Source: Lichina pygmaea
Lineage: Eukaryota; Ascomycota; Lichinomycetes; Lichinales; Lichinaceae
DNA: 64,000 nt
Direction: 5' to 3'
NCBI GenBank assembly: GCA_963422465.1
Contig: OY730174.1
Location: 1,364,001-1,428,000, forward strand
Position numbers and translations under genes: made by a program. A model generated the notes under the pieces. The model was not told the DNA's origin, searched no databases, and saw only the letters and a list, made by a program, of their open reading frames with translations. This document shows positions 22,669 through 34,200 of this stretch, piece after piece; the first letter of the stretch is position 1; each line of letters starts with the position of its first letter.

Positions 22669-24768
22669 ATCCTGCAGCACTTTGATCTGGAGAAGGAGTG
22701 TGTTGTTGAGACTGACACTTCTGACTACATCTCTGGTGCTGTCCTGTCACAGCCAGACCATGAAGGAGTTCTACACCCTGTTGCCTTCTTGTCACACCAC
22801 CACCTGCCAGCAGAATACAACTACAAGATCTACGACAAAGAATTGCTGGCAATTGTCTATGCCTTTGAAGAATAGCAAGCAGAGCTTGAAGGATCTCCAG
22901 AACCTGTCAAGGTGATCTCTGATCACAAGAACTTGGAGTACTTCATGTCGTCAAAGTGCCTTTCTCACTGTCAAGTCTGTTGGAGCAAGTTCTTGTCACA
23001 CTTCAATTTCAAGATCAGCTACTGTCCAGGCAGTCAGTGCAAGTCTGACACCCTCACTTGATGTTCCCAAGACCTCCTGTCAGACAGTGATCCCTGTCAA
23101 GACTTCATGGAGTAAGTTATCCTCAAGCCCAAGAATCTTGCACATTCAGAGGTTCAAGTCAAGCCTATCCAGATCCTGAGACATTCAGAAGCTGTACCAG
23201 TTGACACTGAACCTGATGCTGCACCTCTTTCAGACATCATCCAAGCTGCCTATAACAACCTTGCTGAAGGTGATCCAGTGGCAACAGTGTCACAGATGCT
23301 AAGAGATAGTGTCAGGCACAGTCAAGAAGTGTCTCTCTCAGACTGCAGCTTGGAAAATAACTGTCTCTTCTACAAGAACTGACTCTGGATCCCTGAGAAT
23401 GATAAGCTACACCTACACCTGTTCCAAGAAGCCCATGACCAAGCAATAGCTGGCTACACTGGGATTGCCAAGACCCACAATCTTCTGTCTTGTTAGTACT
23501 ATTGGCTAAAGATAGTGAACATCATACAGCAGTACATCAGGAATTGTCATGTCTGCTCTCAAGCAAAGTCTGCCCGTGATTGCCAAGGAAAGCTGCTGTC
23601 TCTTCCTGTGCCTCAGCAATGTTGGTAGGATCTGGCTATAGATTTCATTACTGACTTGCCCAAGTCAAGAGATACCTGCTTCTCTGGTGCCAAGCACATC
23701 TGGGTCATCACTGACTGTCTCACCAAAGAACACCACTTTGTGCCCTGTGCTGAGATGACAACCTTGCATCTTGTCCAGATGTTCATCCAGTTTGTTGTCT
23801 GTACCCATAGCTTACCCAGGAGTATTGTCTCAGACAGAGGAGGTCAGTTTGTCAGCTTATTCTGGAAAACACTCTGTGCCCATCTTGACATCATGCTACG
23901 ACTATCTTCAGGACACTACCCAGAGACAGATAGTCAGACAGAACAAGAGAATCAGGAGCTTGAACACTACCTGAGATCCTATGTCAACTATCTCCAAGAT
24001 GACTGGGTCCAATAGCTTCCTCTGGCAAAGTTCATGTAGAACAACTCCCAGTCTGATTCCTCTGGCATGTCACTATTCTTTGCCAACAAAGAGTTCCATC
24101 CACAGCTCAGCATCACACCCATGAGTAAAGCCTGCAACCAAGATGCTATGGAAATCTCTGGAGAAATGACGCAGATTTTGGAACAGTTGCAAGCTGAACT
24201 CCGACTATCCCAGGAAACTCAAGCTTACACCACTAATTTGCATCAAGTCCTGTCACTGTCCTATCAAACTGGAGATCTTGTTTGGCTGAATACCAAGAAC
24301 ATCAGGACACACCACCCATGCAAAAAGCTTGACAACAAGTGGATTGGACTATTCAAGGTGTTGAAGACAGTCAGAAGCTGTGCCTGCCATCTGGAGCTTC
24401 CACACACTCTCAAGATCCACCCTGTCTTTCATGTTTCCCTTCTACATCTGACACCTGCTAATCCTATCTCTGGCCAATCAAATAAACACCCTGGCCCTGT
24501 CATTAGTCAAGACACAGATGAAGAGTTCCAGGTTGAAGAAATCCTTGACTCCAAGCCAGCAATATCTTGACAGAAGTTCAAGTACCTGGTCAAATAGTCT
24601 GGATGGCCAATTGAAGATGCCACTGAAAAACCTATTGAGTATCTTGACAATGCCAAAGACACCATCTACAACTTCCATGAGAAATACCCAAGGAAACCAC
24701 AGTCACAGAACTACGCCCACGAGTGGCCTGAGGCTCACAGGAGTTCGCCATGTGAAGGAGAGGGGTAA

Positions 24769-25035
24769 TGTCACAGTTCTGGCCCAGTTGCATATCTGGC
24801 ACAAGTCACACACCTTGCTGGGAAGTCCTATCTACACTGTTGCCTGCTTGCTCCACTGTATCCCCTGCCTATAAGAACTTCTCCTGCTCCCCCAGCTTCT
24901 TCTCTTCTTCTTTTCTTTTTTCCTTCCTGGTCTTTCATCTTGTACATCAATCCAAGTCTCAAGTCTCAAGCCAAGTCAGGTCAAGGTTACTGAATCAGTT
25001 AGGCTCGAGTTCTGCTCTGCTATTGCTTTGTCACA
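24769..25035 (+). repeat. GypA right LTR
   Basis: 267 bp, TGTCACAGTTCTGG to TTGTCACA, the partner of 6,632-6,898. It is followed at once by LINE ORF2 sequence (GGTGGAACCAAGAGATC), not by a continuation of the ORF1 sequence that precedes the left LTR. Confidence 0.92.
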
Positions 25036-28000
25036 GGTGGAACCAAGAGATCTAAACTAAAGTTAAGCAGGAAAGAAGAATAAGAAGACAAGTGCTCAGA
25101 GGACAGGCAAGCCAAGAAGAGCTAGAAGAAGCAACTAAGCTCAAGAAGAAAGCTGTCAGAGAAGGCAAACAGAATACCTTCAGAAAACAAGTTCATGAGC
25201 TAGCTAGTTCCTCAAAATTCTGGAAGCTTGCAAAGTGGGGAAAATCAAAAGCTAACAAGACCTCTGATCTTCCTCTGGTCCCTGATCTGGAGACTCAAGA
25301 AGGGCTAGCCAAAAGCTTTGAGGAGAAGACAAAATCTTTCTCAGCTTAATTCTTTCCAAAAGCACTTATTCCAGAACTAGGTACAGAAAGTCACCAGAGT
25401 ACCACAGAGATCCAGCTTTCTCAGGAGGTTACCACTGAAGAAGTGGAGTAAATTCTGAATAAGAAGAAACTTTTTACAGCAGGAGGAAAAGACAAGCTAC
25501 CAAATAGATTTCTGAAAGCTCTGGGTCCCAAGTTCTGCCAAGCTATAGCTGTTCTCACATCAACATGCTGGAGACTGGAATACTTTCCAGAGAGATTCAA
25601 GAATACAAAAACAGTCTGTCTAAGAAATCCTGGCAAGAGAATCTATAACCAAGCTAAAGCCTGGTGCTCTATAGCTCTACTAAACACAACTGGCAAGCTG
25701 ATGGAAGCTATTACAGCAGCCAGACTAAGCAAGGTAGCAGAAGAGACTAAACTCTTGCCAGAAATCTAGATGGAGTTCAGGAAAAGCAGATCAACTGAAT
25801 CAGCACTTTTCCTTCTAACTTCCCAAGTGGAAAAAGTCTGGAAAGAAGGCATGGTTACATCTCTACTTTCTCTGGACATCTCAGAAGTATATGACAGAGT
25901 TCTTCCAGAGATTCTTCAAAAGATTCTGAAAAGAAAAGGAATCTCTCTCTGGCTACCTTCTTGGATCTTCTTTTTCTGTACCAGATGTACCACCACTCTA
26001 GTTTTTGATGACTCTGAGTCCTCTTCTATTCCTATTCACTGTGGAGTTCCCCAAGGTTCCCCTTTGTCTCCTATTCTTTTTCTATTCTATATTTCTGAAC
26101 TTCATGAGACTGTACATTCTCCTACTACTGGTGTTTCTACTCTGGGATTTGCAGATGATACAAATCTGCTTGCATTTGGACACTCTCTTAAAAGTAATCT
26201 TCTGAAGTTGAAGAACACACATCTTAAATACCTATCTTGGGCTGCAAGACATGGAATAGTCTTCTCTCCTAAGAAATATAAAATTCTTTATTTTTCTAGA
26301 AGAAGATCAGACAATCTGCAGCTCAAGCTTAGACTTGGGAATGTGATTCTAAAACCAAAAGAAGAAGTGTGAGTATTGGGAGTGTACCTGGATGCCAAAC
26401 TCCACTGGCACAAACACCAGAGAATTATTCTTCAAAAAGCACAAAGAGCACTATCTTCTCTCTCTACAACCTCCTACTCCACCTGGGGCTTTCCAGTTCT
26501 CTGTTGCGGTCTGTACCGTGCTGTCCTAACTGAGTATAGGATTAAGGGTGAGATGCGGAAGGTGGGTTGGTTCTCGCAGGAGAGGAGTGTCAAGGAGTGC
26601 GAAGGGGTTTGGTGGAACGTGGTGGTGGTGACACCTGATCAATAGCTTCGTACAAAAGGATTGTATTGAAGTAGATCTAGTTGTCTGGATCACAACATGA
26701 GTTGAAGACGATCATTCCATAGGGGAACTATTGTCGGACTATATAGTGCTGGCCTGTCGAGACAATCAAGATTGTCTTGACAGTCTTGACGTCAAGACAG
26801 GTGAGATTGTCTCGACAGTCCCACCATGTTATGCACCCTGCGTCGAGACTGGTGAGATTGTCTCGATGCTTCATGCATCCTGCGTCGAGACTGGTGAGAT
26901 TGTCTCGATGCTTCATGCATCCTGCGTCGAGACTTGTGAGATTGTCTTGATACTTCATGCATGCTGCGTCGAGACTCCCGTGTGTCTCAACAGTCACGTG
27001 ACCCCTTGTTGGTTGGTCACTTGACTTCCATGGTGTCCTCTTGCCTGGCCCGCGGCCTGATTGCCTATAAATGAGTGGCTCCCATCCCATGGGTCGTAAC
27101 ATTCTCACAGCACATCTTGTCTACACTGCAATACTCAGATCTGTACTGAGCTATGCAGTGGGGATTTGGTTCAACCCACTCAGAAAATCCTCTAATATTT
27201 CCTCTCTTATTATATTCTAAAACAAATGTCTGAGACTTATTGGGGGTGCTTTCAAAGCTACTCCTTCTTTTCTATTGGAGAGTGAGCTTTTTCTTTTACC
27301 TCTAGATCTCTATTTTAAATTTTGCACAGCCTGTTTTCTCTCTTCTATCCAAACCTCCTTTCTGAAAGACTTTCTTGACAGTACATTTTCTACTATTTCC
27401 TCCTATACTTCTTCACTGAGAAAACCTTTAAAGAAATCCTCAATTATCTTTCCTAATTGGAAGTTCACTTAGTTAAGTCAAATAACTACTAACCAGGCTA
27501 GTTCAAAGAAAGAACTACAAATACTCTTTACTAAAGAGTGGGAAAACCAATAGGAGGAGAAGAAAAGAAGAAGCTACACTGGGTGGCAGGTGTTTTGCCA
27601 AAAACCTCACTACAACAACCTGAAGCTTTACAAAAAGCTACAGAAAGCTGAGGCAAGCCTGCTACTGCAAACTAGAACTGGGAGAATTAGTCTAGCAAGT
27701 TTTCTTTTCAGAGCTGGAGTCCCTGACTTCCCTACCCCTTTATGCATTTGTGGTCAAGCAGAAGAGACGGTAAAGTATATTACCTCTTTATACTCTCTCT
27801 ACTCAAGTCAAAGACAACATGCTCTCTTTAACCCCCAAGATTTCACTACTATTATTTCAAACCCAGAGCTTCTACAGAAGTTTCTGTACTGGTTTATGTC
27901 TTTGAGAAGACTAAACCAATTTAATCTGGCTTTCAAACTTCACTATTCACACTCCAACATCTAGAAGCTTTTCCTACCAGACACTACAAGATTTTCTTTT

Positions 28001-28133
28001 GCTACACTTTCTAGTCACCTCCCTGTCTTCAGTTTTTATTCCTTTAAAGGTTTTCTGAAGAAGTTCACTATTAGCTGGAAGATCTGCATGGCTGTAAAGC
28101 TACAAACAGTGTAAGAATCAAATTTAAAAAAAT
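25036..28133 (+). mobile_element. LINE-2, 3' part (rest of ORF2 and 3' UTR), with a solo LTR inside
   Basis: It begins within ORF2 just after the endonuclease region and runs through the reverse transcriptase (SLLSLDISEVYDRVLPEI, ALGFADDTN-like TLGFADDTNLLAFG), the C-terminal finger and the 3' UTR to a short A-rich tail at 28,133. It carries several stops, including TGA at 26,370 at the same codon as in LINE-3 and LINE-6. A solo LTR splits it at 26,502-27,101. Together with 5,457-6,631 it makes up one outer LINE insertion. Confidence 0.85.
26502..27101 (+). repeat. Solo LTR (600 bp) of a third LTR-element family
   Basis: The sequence runs from TGTTGCGGTC to GGGTCGTAACA and is flanked by a perfect 5-bp duplication, TTCTC (26,497-26,501 and 27,102-27,106). 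No internal retroelement genes remain, as expected after LTR-LTR recombination. It has a TATA-like CCTATAAATGAG near 27,064. A run of about 42-bp units (GTCGAGACTGGTGAGATTGT and the following CTCGATGCTTCATGCATC) lies at about 26,842-26,980. It is unrelated to the GypA and GypB LTRs. Confidence 0.9.
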
Positions 28134-28147
28134 TCTGTGTAAGAACA

Positions 28148-28385
28148 CAGTGCAGTATACACTCCCCACGTACGGAGTACAGTATAGTGCGTTCATACTC
28201 TGTACTTCTGTAGAGCGTACGTATATACAGTACGTAATGAACAATCCCTAAGTAAGCCGAGACCGAGAAGACTCGAGATGGCTCGCTTGACTCTGCCCAC
28301 GACTTCTCGAATACTTTCCAGGGATCAAAGGTCCGAGACCGAGGGCAGGGTCCTATCCTGAAGGAACCGACTCTCTGGTTTTGAT
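28148..28385. other. GTAC-rich spacer between LINE-2 and the Tc1-like element
   Basis: No gene is seen. The stretch is rich in GTAC and ACGTA words (for example GTACGTATATACAGTACGTA near 28,208), as are other host intergenic spacers in this window. This suggests it is original host sequence. Confidence 0.5.
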
Positions 28386-29978
28386 TACGGTACGTAAGTT
28401 CGTTCGCAAAGTATTGCCGGCTCAATACTTTTGGTGGTCTCATGAATTTTCGGGTAAATCACGGTAGAAAGCTGATCCTTGACTGACTCGACCAACTTGA
28501 TCAACTCACCCACAAAATGCCGAAGACAAAGAACTACACTGTTGCAGACTGAGTCCAGGCTCTTACTCTGGCTGAAGAAGGCAAGTCTTATGCTGAAATC
28601 AGCAGTATTACTGGAATATCCTTGTCGCAGATCACACAACTCCGCAGAAAGGCCAGGGAGTGAGGATTTGACCTATCAGTTTCCAAGCAGATCACAGCAG
28701 AACATGTGCAGGATGCACCAAAGACTGGCCAGCCTGAAGTGACAGACAAGGAGAAGGAGAAGCAGATGCTGGAGCTTTTACAAGCAACCCATGAATCCCA
28801 AGAGATGTCAGCAGCAGAAATTGCAAGGGAGATTGGGGTTGGAACAACCACTGTGTATAAGCATCTGAAGAAGAAGAAGATGGGTAAATAGAAACCTATC
28901 TATAGACCTGGTATAATAATATCTCTACTATCTACAGAAGAAGAAGAGTAACTGATAGCTGTGTATGTACGTATAGGTCTTACTCCAAAAATGCGCAAAG
29001 CTCATCTTGAGTTTGTGTTAAAGTACAGAGACAAGTCTATGGAGTGGTGGAAGAATGTGATCTTCTCAGACAAAACAGGGATTGTGCTAGGACAGTGGTG
29101 GCACAAGAATCAGATCTGGAGAAAGACTTCAGAACAGTTTGAGAAGACCTGCATATGTCAGTGTTGGAAGAAGTGTACAGAGTTCATGTTCTGGGGTAGT
29201 TTTTTGTATGACAAGAAGGGACCCTGCCATATCTGGAAGACTGAGACGGCCAAGGAGAAGAAGGAAGCAGACACAGAGCTTGAAGCTCTGAATGTGTCTC
29301 TGGAGCCTGCAGCAAAGAAAGCCTGGGAACTAGACATGTGGATGTCATGGTTGAATCTCTGATGAAAGTCTGCAGGACAGACACCCCAATGGTGCTTCAC
29401 AGCCAAAAGAGGTAAGGTTATACAATAAGGCAAAGGAGGAATTGATTGGTATCGATACAGCAAGATCATCCTACACCAGAAGCTTCTACCCTTCACTCAG
29501 GAATGTCAGAAGGATCAACCCGAGACAATTGTGCTAGAGGACGGAGCAACACCTCATGTTTCCCCGCATAACCTTGCTCTTTTTGGAGAGTACGGCCTTG
29601 AGCGCTTGGACTGGCCAGGCAACTCACCAGATCTGAACGCCATTGAGCCATGGATGAAGCGGGTGACAACAAAGAGTGGTCCTCTGAAACATCGAGGCCC
29701 AGCAGAAGAAGTATGGCTTAAGTGCTGGGACAAGCTCCCACAGAGTGAGATCCAGTGTTGGATTGAGCGGATCCCTCACGCCATCCAGAAGATCATCGAG
29801 CTGGAGGGAGGGAACAAGTATCTGGAGACTTCAATGTATCAGCAAGCAGTGCGATCTCCTGGCAGACCTCGAGTGTCGCTGCCGTCAGGACTCCAAATAG
29901 CTGGATAGTGTCAAAAGTAATAAGACACGCAAAATTACCGACCCGGCAATACATTGCGAACGAACTTACGTACCGGTA
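28386..29978 (+). mobile_element. Tc1-like DD34E DNA transposon, inactive
   Basis: 1,593 bp including the TA target bases. The inverted ends are TA-CGGTACGTAAGTTCGTTC at the left (28,386-28,420) and, read inward from the right, TA-CCGGTACGTAAGTTCGTT (29,978-29,943). They match over about 35 bp with one indel and one mismatch. The internal region codes for a decayed transposase. A TA at each end fits the TA target duplication of the IS630-Tc1-mariner group. The outer 10 bases contain the TACGTA motif that is common in host spacers. Confidence 0.9.
28517..29908 (+). pseudogene. Transposase of the Tc1-like element, decayed
   Basis: The reading starts at 28,517 with MPKTKNYTVAD. A helix-turn-helix region follows (EEGKSYAEISSITGISLSQI) and then a second one (MSAAEIAREIGVGTTTVYKH). 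The catalytic part has IFSDKTG (first Asp), ETIVLEDGATPHVS (second Asp) and WPGNSPDLNAIEPWMKR (Glu), with 34 residues between the last two, so DD34E. About seven in-frame stops interrupt it: after VTVAD-type and KARE positions (TGA), after MGK (TAG), after the EEEE run (TAA), two at about 29,360 (TGA TGA) and one at about 29,425 (TAA). Most could come from single C-to-T changes of CGA, CAA or CAG. It cannot code for an active enzyme. Confidence 0.85.
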
Positions 29979-31088
29979 ATGTACTGGTCAGCCGGGGACT
30001 CAACGGAGAGTCGCCCAAGGATTTGCAGGGGTGCAGGGAGCAGCCTCCCCCCCCTGAACGACAGCGAAACTGTTGTATGTGAGCACGTGACCAGCCTGCA
30101 GAGTTTTCCTCTTCTTTGTCGTCGCTTCTAGATTCTGGTAAGGCAGACAAATCTACATCTACGGTTGACCGGTTGTCAGTTGTCAGCACTTAATCAACGT
30201 ACTGTACGTATGAAGGTGCTCTTCCTTCAGGCTTCCCCCCCTCCCGGTCCGGTGGGGTGCTCAGGGCGACGGCGGCAGAACGAGGATACGTACGTATATA
30301 CGTACATACGTACGTAACGTACTGTAGTGCTTACCGGTACGTACTGTAGAACGGCAAGCCAACGATGCTGACATAAGCGTAGCCGCCTCACCAAGGGAGC
30401 AGAGCCTCACGTATCGCCTCGTACGATGCAGTACCTCACACCGTCGTACCGTGCCGTAAGGCTGAACAGGCTACGTACGTAAGTACAGTATGCACGTACG
30501 TATACGTACGTACGGTAAGCGGACTCGTTGCCGTTCCTGGCCTCGGTTTGATTTCCCCAGATCTGTAATTTCCATTTCGGGCACGCCTCGACTCCGCAAG
30601 TGGGAATAAGTCGCCGAGAAGAAAAAGGGAAGAGATGATAAGACGACGATGGGGTGATTTTCGCTGACTCGTACGAGGCGTTACGAAGGTACATACGCAC
30701 GGTACGTACGGAAGTACTGCGATACCCCCCCTGCCCTCTTAGGTAGAAGGGTCAGAGGGGCGTTGGGGAGTTGTGCCGAGGTACGGGAGTACATACGCAC
30801 GAAGTACAGTACTGAACCCCCCCCCCCCCCTCCCCTTTCTGCTTCCCCGGCGCAGAGGAACGGCAGAAAAATAAGGCTGTGACGACGGTGCTTACTGCCA
30901 TTGGCTTTGGTACCGTAGGCGTTTGAGCTGCTTACGTAGCTGGTTGCTTCCTCCGTGGGTCAAGCCAGCTGAGCTGAGCCTTCCTTCCCCGACGAGAGCT
31001 ACTCTCTCCACCTCGATGGACCCATACTTACATACAGGCCTTGGCTGTCGATCCGCTCTAGGTGCTGGTGCTGGTGCTAGTGCTGGTT

Positions 31089-31153
<65 letters not shown>

Positions 31154-31214
31154 CGTCGCCTCCGTCGCATGTCTACCGGCAACGACGGCAACGACGACCG
31201 CCGATGCCGTCCTG
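29979..31214. other. Spacer upstream of the HECT ligase gene, with microsatellites
   Basis: No gene is recognised. It is rich in ACGTACGTA palindromes (about 30,196-30,340, 30,470-30,515 and 30,690-30,720). It has a 14-base C run (30,817-30,830) and a GGTGCT/CGTGCT hexamer array (about 31,059-31,153) just before the chosen ATG. The array is open in all three forward frames (as Leu-Val or Ala-Arg repeats), which is a repeat artefact. Confidence 0.55.
31059..31153. repeat. Hexanucleotide microsatellite (GGTGCT then CGTGCT)
   Basis: About five GGTGCT-like units are followed by about eleven CGTGCT units. They lie in the presumed 5' leader of the HUL4-like gene, some 60-150 bases before its proposed start. 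Length change would not shift the reading frame. Confidence 0.85.
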
Positions 31215-34200
31215 ATGCCGTTGTGGGGAACGCGGCCGATCGCGGGATCGTCGGCGTCGCAACGCAACGCCTTGGCCACGCCTCTGGAGAATGTCGACCG
31301 CCGGGGCCAACGCCATGGCCACCGGACCGACCCCGGCCGAACCTCGTCTCGCGCCGACGAGCCCGTCGTGCGGCCGCTGCGCCCGGGCCCCGGATCGTCC
31401 CCGTCCAAGACGTCGTCGTCGTCGTCGTCGTCCGCCTACCGACCAAGGTCCGGCCACGGACGATCCCTCAGCAACCCTTTTCCGGCGCTCTTTGGGTCCG
31501 CCAGGCGGTCCGACAAGTCGACGCCGAGCGGCAAGAACGTCGTCGACGCGGACCTGACCGACGACGATGACGACGACGACGACGACGGCGCCGAGCCCGA
31601 GTGGGATGCTGTTGGCGTCGACATGGATCCCTGGCGACCCGGTCACCGCCGGGAGAGCGCCGGCGCCCGCGGCGACAGGGACCATCGATCGGGTCGCTGC
31701 ATGACCTGTGGTTCCGTCACGCGCTGGCCTAGCACGGCAAGCTCCTTCTGTTGCGCCGAGTGCTCGACCGTCAACGATCTCGCACCTTGCCCGCACGCGC
31801 CAGGTCGGACCGGGCAGCTGGAGGACACCTCCAACGGCGCTCGGCCGGGGATCGTGCCGCGACGTAAGTCCCTACGCTACCGTGTGAACGTTCGACGCTC
31901 GAGCCACGTCGGAGCTGACGATCCGACCGGTAGCTCCCACCTTGTCCCTGGAGCGGACCCAGGCCATCGTCGACAGATGCATCAAGAGATACCTGGAGGC
32001 GCGACTACGAATGGGCAGTGTCGTCCAGAGAGGCCCGGCCGAGCGTGAAGCCGACGGGCAGCACCTCGAACCCGCCCCGCGAGAAGCGCGCAACGCATCG
32101 AGGGGACCCAGCCTGGACGAGCCGCGTCGTCACGCGTTGCCGATGCCGTCTCCGCGGCTTGGACCACCTAGCCCCCGCTTTCGGCCTTCCCCGGCCGGCG
32201 CCGGCGGCAACGCCGTCACGACGGAGTGGGAGGTGCCACGGCCCATGGGGAGCACTGGACCCACCATCTACTCACGGTCCTCGCCCGAGTGTTTCTCCTC
32301 TCATCTGGAGCACGTCGAGTCTCGGACGCTGGAGACGCCGTATCCGGCCCCACCGGCGCGAAAGCCACCGCCGCCGCCGCCCGCCGCGCGAGCTCCGTCC
32401 CGCGGGGCCGACCCGACCCAGCCTCGGGGCGAGCCGTCACCGAGACCGGCCCCGGTCGCCGTCTACCCGCCCGCACGCTCCCAGCCTCAGCGGAGCCCGC
32501 AGGCCTTTCCCTCGATCTTCCGGCCCCTCGAGGAATACCTCGTCTCGTGCTTCAGCTCGTGGGAGGCCATCAACTCGTCTTTCCTGCTCGGTCGACCGAT
32601 GATGGCCGGCCGGTCCGCCAGCGAGGACATGGGCAAGCCCCGGCGGAGCGTCGGCGGCCAGGGTGGTGGTGGTGGTGGTGGTGGTCTCGGTCGCGATGGC
32701 GATGGCGATGGCGATGGCACTGGTCCGGGTGCTGGTGCTGGTGCTGGTGCTGGTGGCCCCGCAGCTCGACCGCGGATCGATCACGTCCTGCCCCCCCTGC
32801 CCCCCCTGCCGGTCATCGACGCCAAGACCTTGTTGTTGGGCGACTTTGCCGAGAACGGGTCGTGGTGGGCCGGTCATCGCAGCGACGGCCGAAGCCCGTC
32901 GCTGCCGCTCGATGGCGGAGGCCACGGTCCTCTCGTGCACGCCCAGGAGTGGGCCTTGGTCGGCAACAAGACGCCTCGCGTCGACTGGCCCAAGCTCGTG
33001 GCCTGGTACCAGCTGGTCTTGAAGGCGGGGGCCTCGTGGAAGGCCAAGTGGGACGACGTGGTCGTCGCACGACCCGGTCCGCCGGGATCTCCCACGATGC
33101 GGCCGGCCGACGTGCCCGACCAGCTGCGCGAGATGGAGGACGAGATCGAGCACGCTCGCATCCGGCTGCAGCGGACGTTGCTGCACGCCATCGAGAACCT
33201 GCTCAAGCGACCGGGTCGTCCGCTCCGGACCCCGGATGATCTGAGGGTCCTGATGATCCTCATGGCCAACCCGCTCCTGCACTCGCTGGGGTCCGGTGCG
33301 AATCCATCCAGGCCGGCCGTTCACCGGCCGACCAGGTCCGGGGCGGACCATCTCGTGAGCGATCGAGGGCGCCGAGGCTCGAGCTCGGGCTCTCCGCCGC
33401 CGGCGAAGCCGGACCCCAGGTTGGCCTTGTTGTACCCCGCCATCGTCAAGCGGATGCTGGGTCTCCTGGCCAACCTGGACGGCGACTGCCACCACGTCCT
33501 GGTCTCGTGGTTCTCGCGCCTGTCCGACTCCGGATTTCGAAGGACGGTCGATCTCGTCGGCGGCTTCGTCACCTACCGTCTGAACCGTGGCCATACGAGA
33601 CAGCGCAGCGACCGGTTCGATCCCACGGCCGGGCTCGTCCCGCACTTTGACGCGCTGGGCTTGCCGTCCTCGGCCCGGCTCCACGCCGCCCTGGGGCCGG
33701 TCTCGTCGTCGGCGGACGCGGGCGACGACAAGCGTCGGTACACGTCCTACAGCGGCGACTGGCAGATGCGAGCGGCAGCCCGGGTCATGGCGCTCCTGTT
33801 CGCGGCCAACAGCAACCAGCACCACCACGGCGGTGGCGGCGGCGGCGGCGGCGGCAAGGGCAAGAGACCATCGTCGCCGTCGTCGTCGTCGTCGTCGTCC
33901 TCCTCCTCCTCCTCATCCTTCAACACGCCGCTCTCCCTAGAGCACTTTTACAACCACCAGCTCGACTCGGTCGACCTCATGGCCGACTTTGACGTGTGGG
34001 AAGGCCGACGCGGCGGCTTCGCCTTCTGCCAGTACCCCTTCTTCCTGAGTCTGGCGGCCAAGACGCAGATCCTGCAACGCGACGCACGGCGGCAGCAGGG
34101 CCGCAAGGCACGCGAAGCCTTCTTCGACAGCCTGTTCCAGCACACCGTGGTCGAGCAGCAGCTCCTGCTCCGCGTGCGGCGCGACTGCCTCATCGAGGAC

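Larger units (their letters stand above)
6632..25035 (+). mobile_element. GypA: Ty3/gypsy chromovirus-type LTR retrotransposon, broken, with nested LINEs
   Basis: Two 267-bp LTRs (6,632-6,898 and 24,769-25,035) bound the element, about 5.3 kb without its inserts. Gag starts near 6,957 (MSQQPDQAMPVAGND) and has a CCHC knuckle (CFYCGNQGHVSTFC, near 7,780). A protease-like region, reverse transcriptase, RNase H, integrase (about 23,400-24,020) and a chromodomain-like end (about 24,500-24,720) follow. LINE-3 sits in the reverse-transcriptase active-site region and LINE-5 just before the RNase H region. The element is a fossil, with perhaps ten or more breaks besides the insertions. The LTRs differ at about 6 percent of positions by eye, almost all transitions. 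No 5-bp target duplication is seen; the two flanks are different parts of a LINE. Confidence 0.9.

Noticed and set aside
26842-26980. CRISPR-like array
   Set aside because: The units are contiguous 42-bp tandem repeats without spacers, inside a fungal LTR.
26728-27108. 126-codon repeat-rich frame (SLDAGCMKHRDN-like repeats) as a gene
   Set aside because: It is the translated tandem repeat of the solo LTR with no other coding evidence.
31062-31214. Upstream extension of the HUL4-like protein through a Leu-Val repeat
   Set aside because: The extension is only the translated hexamer microsatellite and lacks an ATG. The first in-frame ATG is at 31,215.
33610-33630. tRNA T-loop-like GGTTCGATCCC
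   Set aside because: It lies within the HUL4-like coding sequence and no cloverleaf can be drawn around it.
32437-33828. 463-codon open frame on the minus strand inside the HUL4-like gene
   Set aside because: It is antisense to a clearly conserved HECT ligase in very GC-rich DNA, has no family signal and is Arg/Gly-rich. It is a shadow frame.
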